Origin: Blastobasis lacticolella
Taxonomy: Eukaryota > Arthropoda > Insecta > Lepidoptera > Blastobasidae
DNA length: 64,000 bases
Direction of reading: 5' to 3'
Assembly (NCBI GenBank): GCA_905147135.1
Contig: LR990045.1
Span: 19,444,173-19,508,172 of the forward strand
The translations under genes were made by a program, and so were the position numbers. Every line of letters starts with the position of its first letter. Within the stretch, counting starts at the first letter, position 1. The notes below the pieces were generated by a model. The model did not search any database, was not told the origin of the DNA, and saw nothing but the letters and a program-made list of their open reading frames with translations. This document shows positions 54,905 through 64,000 of the stretch, in pieces.

Positions 54905-56466
54905 TATTTTTTTGAACACTTGAAACTAAAATGCCCCGGCTCATTGCAATTATAGCAAGCAACATTCGAATTTGGACGAGAATTAAACGGTTTCTAGTAG
55001 ATGTCTGTTTCACACTCGAATTATTCAAATATAAATTTGATCGCTTTTGTAAATTAATTCCAAATCTATTCGATTCACGAGGCAGTTATTTTATTCACTG
55101 AAAATATTTTAATACTTCCTCAGCTTCCTGACATTTTACAGCCTTGGCACCTAACCGTAACGAACGATCTTCGATTCTTTCTGCTTTCTTATCACTAAAG
55201 TAACTAAAGTTACATCTGTGCAAAAAAATTATTTTTTTCGTAATAATATAGTTATACTGATACGGTAAACTTCACACGTCTTGTTAATATTTCTGCTAAC
55301 AATTATGTATAATCATCGAGGACTCGATTAACTTATTCTTCCAACCAGGCCACGTATACGAAATGGATGGTAAGGCTTGGTACCAAGTTTTCGCGACGCC
55401 TACTAATTTTGACAAAGCATAATGAATTATCTGATCATCGACTCACCTATATAACCTAGCGCATTAATTTACCGTATGACATTGCCTAAAGTGGGGAATT
55501 TATTACCCTCAGAATTATTAGATAAAGGGCGTTTAGTATCGCAGATAGTAGCACTTGTATATCACCACCCTTAAGTTCATTATTATTACATACGTACGTA
55601 GGTCGTGTCACTAACTCGTCACCTTTCCTGTCCGTCGGTTACCTGCACCAACTTCCAAGACTGGACGTATTATTCGCTCGCGGCTACTGCACCGGCTCCT
55701 CGTCTGTCTCCCATTGCAATCAGCTCGCTCGTGCCTGCCGCGCCGCCTGCTCCTCGTCTGTCTCCCATTGCAGCCAGCGCGCTCGTGCTCGTCGCGCCTG
55801 CTCCTCGTCTGTCTCCCATTGCAGCCAGCGCGCTCGTGATCGTCGCGCCTGCTCCTCGTCTGTCTCCCATTGCAGCCAACGCGCTCGTGCTCGTCGCGCC
55901 TGCGCCTCGTCTGTCTCCCATTGCAGCCAGCGCGCTCGTGCTCGTCGCGCCTGCGCCTCGTCTGTCTCCCATTGCAGCCAGCGCGCTCGTGCTCGTCGCG
56001 CCTGCGCCTCGTCTGTCTCCCATTGCAGCCAGCGCGCTCGTGCTCGTCGCGCCTGCTCCTCGTCTGTCTCCCGCTGCAATCACCGCACTCGCCCTCGCCG
56101 CGCCTGCTCGTTGCCTGCCTTCCACCTGGAAAGAACTACGGATAACACGCTCACGGCTGCTGCATTCGCTCCTAGCCTGCCGCCCACCCGGACTGCGGAC
56201 AACGCGCTCACGGGCGCTGTGTCGGCTCCTGGTCTGCCTCGGATTCGGGCCGCGGCTGGCTCGCTCGACGTGACGACGCCTCTGGCTCGGCTCTGTTGTT
56301 CGCTTACGTCGCTTCACTTCCTTCTTCTTAGAGCGATTTCTTCGCGGTGATGGCGACCATCTGTTCCACACCTCCGCCGCTTGTACTCATATCGACGCGG
56401 TATCGACCTGCTTCTAGTACGATGCCTTTCTTGATCCGTACGTTTTCTTTTGTTTTCGGTATCCAT
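54905..56466 (-). pseudogene. gag region with basic N-terminus and zinc knuckle
   Basis: An ATG at 56466 (minus) opens 50 codons (MDTENKRKRTDQERHRTRSR) rich in Arg before a stop at 56316-56314. The basic character continues in another frame. The region includes a 51-bp minisatellite (55696-56106). Near the end a CCHC knuckle, CYNCNEPGHFSFKC (54957-54916), is intact in sequence and would bind RNA in a functional Gag. Frame breaks make the whole non-functional. A SINE lies immediately downstream at 54607-54865. Confidence 0.8.
55696..56106. repeat. 51-bp minisatellite, eight units, in gag
   Basis: Unit starts are at 55696, 55750, 55801, 55852, 55903, 55954, 56005 and 56056, i.e. one step of 54 and six of 51 bp. 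Because 51 is divisible by three, several frames stay open on both strands (17-residue repeats such as LVAPAPRLSPIAAS or RWLQWETDEAQARRA). It is GC-rich unlike the rest of the element. Confidence 0.92.
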
Positions 56467-56517
56467 TAGAAGTCAAATATTTTCCAATAACGTGGGCGTT
56501 TAAACAGTGGTTTAACT

Positions 56518-56530
56518 ATCCCACTTCTGA
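56518..56530 (-). promoter_or_regulatory. Primer binding site, tRNA-Leu-like
   Basis: Just inside the 5' LTR the minus strand reads TCAGAAGTGGGAT, complementary to the 3' region of insect tRNA-Leu (ATCCCACTTCTGA). The match starts a few bases inside the tRNA 3' end rather than at CCA. The tRNA sequence is from general knowledge. Confidence 0.65.
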
Positions 56531-56532
56531 GA

Positions 56533-57027
56533 TAAAAGATCTGAATCTCAATCTCAGTAAAAGTAGATTTTAATAATCAAACTGGGTCCAAACACCATTT
56601 AAACTCAACTGATCGTTCACAAACTGTTTATTAGCATTAAAAATCTCTATACAATCACTTGTGTAAATACTTGCGTTCTGGTTCGCTAATTTAAATCAAC
56701 TGCCTAAGTTCCGATGTTCACATACTCTTATACCGACTACAGAACAAAGCACTGCGGTCTCGAATACAGGACGGTGTTATTGCTTTTATATAAACATAGC
56801 CCAATTCGATTAGTCAAATAAGTACCATTACGTAGGTGGGCCACTACAGAGCCCGGTATGCAACAATGAGTCTTACATTAGTAAAGTGTTATTGTGAGTT
56901 ATTGCTTTTATACAAACATAGCCGAATTCGTTGAGTACGGAGAAACGATATCATGAATGATCGCCTTGTTCTAATAAGTACGCAGCTGGGGTACTACAGA
57001 TTCCCGGTATAAACAATGAACCTTACA
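56533..57027 (-). repeat. 5' LTR of the gypsy-type element
   Basis: It is identical, in all blocks compared, to 50253-50747. The host base quartet ATAT follows at 57028. Confidence 0.9.
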
Positions 57028-57089
57028 ATATTTAGTTTTCCACACAATATTAACATTACTGTGAATCGACCGCCATCTAACCTCCGTGA

Positions 57090-57280
57090 CCCTGTTAACA
57101 GGCGAGCTTGATCACATTGGATTATGGTTACACGTTTCATCACGATGTTTTTCCTTGCCGTAAGAGCTATTGGTAAGTGTGCAACTATTGTACATAACTC
57201 AGAAAAAGTCATTGATGCCATATAGGCACTGGGATTAGAACCCAGAATCTCTGGCTTACTAATCGGACCCACTACTGACG
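57090..57280 (-). mobile_element. Second-family tRNA SINE, minus strand
   Basis: On the minus strand the head carries GATTAGTAAGCCAGAGATTC and a box B-like GGGTTCTAATCCCAG, then CATAACTCAG in complement and the ATCGTGATGAAACGTG block. It corresponds to 4890-5405 but is shorter. Confidence 0.65.
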
Positions 57281-57714
57281 CTTATATAAAGAAGAATACA
57301 CTTTACTAACTTAAAGCAGCCCTCTTGTCGAGTTTGCGGTTAAACATGGACAAAACAAAACTCTACTGCTCGTCTTGTTTTTGTACCACTTTGCAGTCTT
57401 CAAAGGACCTATAAACAAGTTTTTTATTGCAATATTTTATGGCGCGTTCTCTATGATCAGTCAGAGTATGTGTCAAGACAAATCAAATGAGCCCGAACTC
57501 GATAGGTTTACCATGCGTAGTTTCAAAGTTTCTATGGCTACCTTCCGTTTCCATCATCAGAACTTATATGAGTGTGCAAAATTTCAGCTTAATCAGCAAC
57601 CGGGAAGTTGGTCAAATTTAACTTGCAAGATTTTATTACAAACAAACATGGGGACATGTGACACTAAATATAAGCTTGGAAAATAGTCTACTTACAGGGA
57701 AATACATTACAACA
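57281..57714. other. Spacer with an unrecognised open frame
   Basis: A plus-strand frame at 57375-57686 (about 103 codons) has no signal peptide, domain or splice context that I recognise. Confidence 0.3.
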
Positions 57715-58060
57715 TTGCGAAGTGGAGGAAAATGAGTAAGTTGGAAAGCGGATCCTGGCAGAAGCCTGGATCAACGCGGATAATAATCATGATGATGATA
57801 TCACCACATACATAAACTGCTGCCCAATGAAAACTTAAATCTTATTCGTTGGTTTTTTTTTATGTTATCCGGCAGACAAACAGGCATGCGGGCCACCTGA
57901 TGGAAAGTGGTCACCGCCGCCTATGGACATTAGCAACACCAGGGGAGTCACCAATGCGTTGCCCGCCTCTGAAGAGACGTCTAATATACCTCTTAAACGA
58001 TCCCATGTCATAGTCCAAAGGAAACACTGGCTGGGAGCTCATTCCACATCGTTAGTGGTC
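57715..58060. mobile_element. RTE tail (+) next to a LINE 3' fragment (-)
   Basis: 57715-57800 is a plus-strand RTE tail (GGAAAGCGGATCCTGGCAGA, ending ATGATGATG). 57865-58060 is the minus-strand non-LTR 3' end also at 965-1195, with GGCCACCTGATGGAAAGTGG and ACCAGGGGAGTCACCAATGC on the plus strand. The similarity to the copy at 965-1195 is high. Confidence 0.72.
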
Positions 58061-58164
58061 CTCTAAAATACTTGTGTCAATATTGAAAAACAATAGCTCG
58101 GTTATCAGAAAACCCGTTGGGACCCCATTTGTAATTTGAAAGGCATTCAAATAACAGAAATCCA

Positions 58165-58543
58165 TCAGCTTTTCTGTCCACGTACAATATATGTAGGTCG
58201 TTTTATTCCATTTTTACAGAGAGATTCGTATCTCCAGTTTGGACCAACTATACAGAGAACTAGATAATGTCGGGATTCCAGGAACACGTTTGTCAGTGAA
58301 AACATCGCATCCACCAACATTAGAACAAAGGACTCCCTTTGTAGTGCTAGATAAAAGCTTGTGACGGAATATCCGATGGAAATTATCAGAGCTAACAGAT
58401 CTGTCTGAATGTGTAAAGTTCCTTTTGGCTCCTGGTTCAACTTATCCGTTAGTATGCTTGAAGTAATAACGGAGAATTGTACAGTCCACGCGAAAGACGT
58501 TGCATATATTGGGTCCTTATCTATGAAATATTTGCGGTTTTAT
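58165..58543 (-). pseudogene. Unrecognised open frame with hydrophobic segments
   Basis: About 125 codons are open on the minus strand without an obvious start Met, including LLALIISIGYSVTSFYLAL and FVLMLVDAMFSLTNVFLE, which look like two membrane segments. The charge pattern recalls insect chemoreceptors, but no diagnostic motif is present. It could be an exon or a remnant of a membrane protein, or chance. Confidence 0.3.
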
Positions 58544-58560
58544 TTTCGAAATTACACATT

Positions 58561-61160
58561 TGCTTAAGTCTTTTTAATCATACATAACATATCAAAATTA
58601 ATCAATGATTGCGATAATAGAGTATGTTTAGATTCCAGTAAGTTCCTAAAAGTAAATAAAAAATATTTTACCAAGTTTAAGGGTTGAAAAATTCCGTCGA
58701 TTTTTATGAAAAGTGTAGTTATCGAAATGAAATTATATGCACCAATTAGCTTAATGTTGTCGAATTATACTTACAATGTTTCATCGAAATTGGCTACATC
58801 CAAAAAATTTTTATGCTTGTATGTCAATTGCAGTTTCCGTCATTTTCTCCATATAAAACGCCAACTTCATAGGACCTAATACAAAAATCAATTTTCTCGC
58901 TGTCTCACCAAACACTGCACCGCCAAAACCACTGTACTAAGAAACTAATATAAATTTTCTTTTGAATGATTTCTTCTTCTTCATACGAGAATAGAATGAT
59001 TAGATTAGATTTCTTTATTTATCCATGAAAATTACATTATGTAATATTCATAATAATGAAAACTGTGTTCCCTGTTGGAAAATGTCTAACTGATTACCGC
59101 CTATAAAGTCGCGGGAAAAGGTTGAGTTGAAATAATTCACAACATAAAATTTCATTAAAATGGAAACTTTCAATATCACGCTCAAAATCTTTCAATAAAA
59201 TCTCCTGACTTCTATTGCTGAAGACCGGGCAGGAACGATCGCCCGCCGACGCTACAGCATAGCAGGTACTTTTAAGATTGATTTAGGCTTGGTCATTTGA
59301 ATATCAATAGCTTATAGTAGTAGTAGCTTTATTTTATTTAAGTCAATATTCAGTACGTTGCGATTTTTTTTATATACGAGTACACAAGAATTTTCTGTTT
59401 CTATCGGTTGGATTATATTAATACCTGCAATATCAATGTTAGTACTCGAGGGCATCGGCTTCTTGTCTTGGTCTTACTGATGAACCTCGCTCCCTTAAGC
59501 TTCTACGTAGCGAAACAAACTCCCCATCAAATAGTACTAGGTAGTACAGAAGCTCTGGGTATATTGGTATATTGGAGTCGGCATACACCGACAACCTCCC
59601 TAATCACAATATTGTCCCCACGACACCCGACTCAAATTTCAATGCATACAGATCGGGAATTTTCGTGATCGAACCAGATAAAACCGACCCGGGTAATAGA
59701 AAATTTAATTCATCCGGCCACGCCGTAACAGAATGCGGTCGGATAGTCTGCGCTTTTATTGTAACTGATGGCGATAGTCACTGGTCTTTATTGGCCTTTT
59801 ATGCATTAGTGAAATTGCACTTGTCGGCTTCTAATAAAGTGTGTCAAACAATTTAGTTCACTGACTGGTAACGTTTTCCCAAATAGCTGAACGTAGAATG
59901 AAAGTAATAAATATATCTTTGAAATCATCTGGGTGAAAATTAAGGTCCAACCATTTCAACTCCAAAAACCCTTCTGCGTCGGTGTTTTGGAGAGTATTCA
60001 TCCTTGGAGTTGCTAGAATACCCCCGATATTCTAGCAACTCCAAGGATGTATACTCTCCAAACATAGAGCCAACCTAGACCATTAGTGGCCTCTGTTGCC
60101 TTTTTAAAAAGTCCATTTTTTTCTTGTTTTTAACTACTAATAGGTGAGGTGCTTACTACTCGTACTTTATAGCAATGTGATGGTACTATTTCGTTATTCA
60201 ATCATGAAGTCATAATACACATTTCATAACTTTGAAATAATTACCAAACGTAGCTTTACAAATTGTTGTCTTACTTTTTATGGAATATTTAGCAAGTTAT
60301 TGAACCTAATGGTAAAAAATCATCAATTCCAAAAGTCACCGTAAAAACCTTCAAATCCGTCCATCAACGTTCTTCACAACCTGCGTGACAACGTTGACAC
60401 TCCTACATCAGACAGTTCAATAATAAAAACACTCAAAAAGAAAACAAAATGCAGCGAACTCGTTTAATGGGATCCAAACAGTATTATCACCGAACAACCA
60501 ATTCGGGCAAAGCTTCAAAGAGGGAGGCAAATTAAATAAAGGACCTAATCATCACCTTTTCAAAGGGGACATTTTTTCCGTTCAGTATTAGAATCACGTA
60601 ACAAAGTCTTGATTCCATTAGCCTCAGAAACTTAGTTGGGCAACTCTTTGATGGAATGGGGTGGATCCTTGCTTCGCCGCTTTCCCGTCGGTACGTGCTG
60701 AAAGAGGTAATGAGGTTGTGCTCAAGCTCAAGCTAATGCTGTAAATGATTCATCGGGGTTTGGTTCAGGAAGGTGTTCCAGCTGGCCGGTGGTCGAACAA
60801 AAGTTGTGTTAACAGCATTTTTGTAATTATTATTTCGACCGGAAACAGTCTTGGTGGCAACGATGAAATCTAGGATTTTAAAAGTATGTTCCGAGTTTCC
60901 TACCGCGTACCCGATATTTCGACGCAGTTGCATGCATCATGCTTACGGGCCGACTAGACAGAGATGTGCGTTAATAACCGCAGTAGTTTAAAACATTATG
61001 AAATATAGGATGTTCTGTCGGCGCGTTGCTTGGAAACTTGATGCGTCACCCCCTACCTGGATAAGCTCGCATAACTTTTCCTTTTGTGTTCCGTTAGATT
61101 TTTGACTTTTGAAAAGAGATTAATTAACGTAATCCCAATTCACTAAATACTTTTTTCATT
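58561..61160. other. Long stretch without supported genes
   Basis: Frames at 59408-59668, 59572-59856 and 60733-60933 (minus) have no family motif. A strong hairpin is at 59986-60062. No other element was identified with confidence. Confidence 0.4.
59986..60062. repeat. Near-perfect 35-bp stem with 7-nt loop
   Basis: 59986-60020 (TTTGGAGAGTATTCATCC and onward) pairs with 60028-60062 with one mismatch; the loop is CCCCCGA. The 77-nt size is in the range of a pre-miRNA, but the pairing is more perfect than usual for one, so a fold-back repeat or hairpin-siRNA source is equally possible. Confidence 0.93.
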
Positions 61161-61164
61161 TTCT

Positions 61165-61435
61165 TGATCACGATGCCGGACTGCCACGCAGAGGTCCCAA
61201 GTTCGATTCCCCGGCCGGGTAGAAATTTAAATGATGAATTTTTATTTCGGTAGTGGGCCTGGGTTGTATATGTAATAGGTATGTATTTAAAAATACATAG
61301 TTACTACCATCAAAATATATAATACAACATACATACAAAATACATAACTACTACCATCAAAATATATAATACAAGCTTTGCTTACGTTGGGGCTAGATGG
61401 CGCTGTGTGAATTGTCCAAGCATATTTGTAAATTT
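61165..61435 (+). mobile_element. First-family tRNA SINE with internal duplication
   Basis: GCCGGACTGCCACGCAGAGG, box B AAGTTCGATTCCCCGG and TTTTATTTCGGTAGTGGGCC open the element, which ends TTGGGGCTAGATGGCGCTG. A 36-bp segment containing ACTACCATCAAAATATATAA occurs twice (about 61291-61326 and 61339-61374), unlike other copies. The 5' part of the head is missing. Confidence 0.78.
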
Positions 61436-64000
61436 TTAGGAGGTATATTGCCGACACCGTAAACTCAACTTCTAGACACAAACCCTACTCATCATTATTA
61501 GTTACTTACGCATCCGCTACCAAATATAAAACTGTAATTACAAAGGGGAACAACGAAACACGGCAGTAAAGCGGGACTATCTAGCCGCGGGGCTTATTTA
61601 TGGACTGGCTAGTGTTGCCGCAAGAGTGGACTAGGAGGATCGATATTGTAACTGAAATTATATCGATAGTATTGGCGTGTTTATTAAGAATCTATCGAGT
61701 TTTGTACTGCTGATTGTAAGAATAATAACTTAACCGTTAGAAAAAGTCGGATAACCCCCGACCAAGTTTACTCAAACTCAAACATTTTCTAAACTACAGA
61801 ACTGATTTTAATCAAACAAAGCTAAAAACTGTAATTATAAAGAAGTAAATTGTCAGAGTTGAAGACAAATAACATAGACTCGTTAGTTGATCAACACTAT
61901 CTGAGATTTTTCTATCGATATATATTTTTAAATAAATTTCACCTCGGCAGCTCCTGATTATCCAGGATATGCTGCGGTGACCTGAAGATACGGAGAGTTT
62001 TGACTCGGCGGAAAATGGCGGATTTTGGGCGCCATATTTTGAATTGTATTTTGGTATCAGAATTAAGGGCTTAAAGAGCTGATTTCAAATATATTGAATA
62101 TATAAACTTATATAAGTACATAAAAATAGTTTGACATATGGCATCAAAAGTGAACTTTTGCGAAGTGCGCGCGTGACGACGGTCCCCGTCGACTGCAGGT
62201 AAACAACGCGTGGTGGGGGTCCTCATAGTGCGCCCCGGATACCTACGTGTTTGTACACAGTTACTCCTCATGAGTTGCCGCTTATATTTATATATTTCAC
62301 GATATATTATGTATTTATAAATTATTAATATATTTATAATATTTATTATTAAACTTACAAAGGAGCGTGTATATTGCTGACTGTGCGGTGTTTCCAGGTA
62401 GTAAATGGGCCCACTGAAAACCACTGGGAGCCGTGACACGGAGTTTTAACAATGCCACTGGGAATAGTTAACTGTAGGTACATTTATTATTATTATAAAA
62501 CATAATTTTTATTTTAAATTTACGATTACTTCCTTGTTTTTTTTTTTGTTGTATTTAATTGTCGTGTCGTGGTGTCTACGTGTAATAAATGTCTTCTTTC
62601 TTTTTTTGTTTCTTTCAAAATCGCATAATGTCGAACAAATGGTACCGATCATTAAACTAAAAAGCGGAACAACGTAGCTCAAAAATAAAAACCTCGAATG
62701 CTACGAAAAAAATAAAGAGTTAAAAACAAGCAGAACTTTGGAAGTTAATGGGTATATATAGTACAAATGTTAGTTTATAATTTAAACTTGAAAGCAGGCG
62801 GGGAGCCATTCTAAATTTCTAAGTTTCCTCGTCCACCTACATGTAAGTCGGCCATGACTCCTTAGTATTCGAACTACTTTTTTTTACGTAGGTACTAGCT
62901 ACCTCTATGTTTTCTACGACATCCAACAAATGCAAGTACTGAAAAACTCTCAAAGTTGCCTAGCAGCTGCCTGTTCGTTGCCTCCCTTAATGCAAGTAAA
63001 AGTTAAATATCGATAGTGGATACCACACAACACTAGCCTATGCAGTAAACTTGACCGTGACTCAAAGGTCTGTGGGATCAAGGAGCGGTCACTTTATGGC
63101 CCATTTTAGTGAGGAATGGCCCCGGATTCCGATACACACAGTTGCGATAGGGCCCAAAATACCCTATGTTAATTACGATTGACAACTGAAATTTGATGAT
63201 TTGTGAAGGTAATTAAGCATATTTATGGTGAGAAATGACTTATTGGATTGCGTAAATGTGAATATTAACAGATTAGTTACATGCGATTTGCTTAGGAACC
63301 AACCGAACTTCAAACCCGACTTCAAAATGTCGTGGTTTAACTCATGGTTAAACAATGTTCCGTTATTACTTGAAGAAGCTTGGACCGATTTCGAAAATTA
63401 TTTTTATGTTGGAAAGATTATAGTTCCCAAGTGGTCCCCTGGTCATCAGGTCAAGATCTGATCATGGGATCCTAGTGGAATCGAGGGCAACCCTCGAAAA
63501 TTGAAGACACGTATGAGGTGTTTCTTACGTATCTTACTTAGGTGATCGCTTTAGAGTGTCATCATCTGATGATACCCATATTTACAAACAGTAGATACTT
63601 GCATAAGTAAAGAATTTACTATGCGTTCTTATAGTGCCCATCATATATTAAATCATCGCACTATTCAATACAATTGTGTTAATATTATTTAAGATTGTGT
63701 AACTTGGGTTAGTTGAGTCTGTGTTAATATTATTTAAGGTGCTTAGGTTAAAGCATTTAAGCCTAAGTTGGTAAGTCTCGAGTCATTCATTAATCCCAAA
63801 GGTTTGGTACAAGTGGGCTTTAATCCACCTTTAGCTTCAAACGAGCCCTCCAGCCTTATTTTCTAAATGAACGAAGTGACTTTGCAGACATTGACACCGT
63901 CTCGTGGTTCCTTCACTACGATGTAGGGCTTGCAAGTCGAATATTCGAATTATTCGAAATTCGCCTCGCGAGACGACCTCGCGTGAGGTGACACGAGGCG
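61436..64000. other. AT-rich DNA to the window edge, no supported gene
   Basis: Frames at 62071-62439 (minus) and 63225-63461 lack motifs. The last ~70 bp (TCGAATATTCGAATTATTCG, then CTCGCGAGACGACCTCGCG) look like the start of a repeat cut by the window edge. Confidence 0.4.

Larger units (their letters stand above)
50253..57027 (-). mobile_element. Ty3/gypsy LTR retrotransposon, decayed, 6.8 kb
   Basis: Two 495-bp direct repeats (50253-50747, 56533-57027) at a constant 6,280-bp offset flank the element; ATAT precedes the first (50249-50252) and follows the second (57028-57031), a 4-bp target duplication. Read on the minus strand, the order is LTR, tRNA-Leu-like primer site, gag with zinc knuckle, reverse transcriptase, RNase H, integrase, a 119-bp repeat array, LTR. 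The order RT-RH-INT places it in Ty3/gypsy; the motifs suggest the mdg3/blastopia-like group, from memory. The genes are full of stops and carry two nested insertions, so it cannot be autonomous. Confidence 0.92.

Noticed and set aside
55605..56273. 222-codon plus-strand Pro/Ala-rich frame
   Set aside because: It is antisense to the gypsy gag and produced by the 51-bp minisatellite, whose period keeps several frames open.
59408..59856. Overlapping frames of 86 and 94 codons
   Set aside because: No recognised domain, splice signals or repeat identity; left unannotated.

Overview
This window looks like nuclear DNA from an insect, most likely a moth or butterfly. The evidence is overall AT-richness, short exons with GT/AG borders, and a very high density of truncated non-LTR retrotransposons, tRNA-derived SINEs and fold-back elements of types common in lepidopteran genomes. 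There are no operons, CRISPR arrays or bacterial-style genes. Species cannot be fixed from the sequence alone.

Host genes are few. At the left edge the last three coding exons of a class C G-protein-coupled receptor of the metabotropic glutamate type lie on the + strand (199-350, 1356-1461, 2140-2387). Their splice phases agree and the tail ends in a PDZ-ligand-like ETL. Its penultimate introns hold a SINE broken by a LINE fragment, an RTE tail and a palindrome. At 25824-26684 there is one uninterrupted frame for a secreted S1-family serine protease with a complete catalytic triad but an unusual specificity pocket. A possible first coding exon of an unrecognised gene is at 45818-45888.

The rest is mostly mobile DNA. 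The largest element is 9045-18448: two apparently identical 3,134-bp direct repeats that start TG and end CA, flanked by a 4-bp duplication (ATAC), with a purine tract before the right repeat and a 3.1-kb interior with no recognisable gag or pol. This is the architecture of a large non-coding LTR retrotransposon derivative (LARD-like). Its LTRs carry a 79-bp tandem array whose units fold into hairpins with compensatory base changes. A second LTR element, 50253-57027 on the minus strand, is a Ty3/gypsy-type copy with identical 495-bp LTRs, a tRNA-Leu-like primer site, a CCHC knuckle, reverse transcriptase, RNase H and integrase remnants, a 119-bp tandem array and two nested short insertions.

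Non-LTR pieces include two long Jockey/CR1-like pseudogenes on the minus strand (22624-24720 and 30780-33075), an RTE-type C-terminus (35925-36557), a textbook twin-primed (inverted-5') insertion at 7967-8258 with 11-bp target duplications, and many 3' tails. Three SINE families are visible: a tRNA-derived one with a CCGGGTTCGATTCC box B, a second tRNA-derived one, and a ~259-bp one with an RTE-like tail and 12-bp target duplications. Several hairpins and inverted-repeat elements remain unexplained, notably a near-perfect 35-bp stem at 59986-60062 and a GC-rich inverted pair at 43883/48886. Long AT-rich stretches (5.4-7.9, 28.1-29.6, 39.3-41.5 and 58.6-64 kb) hold no gene I can support.
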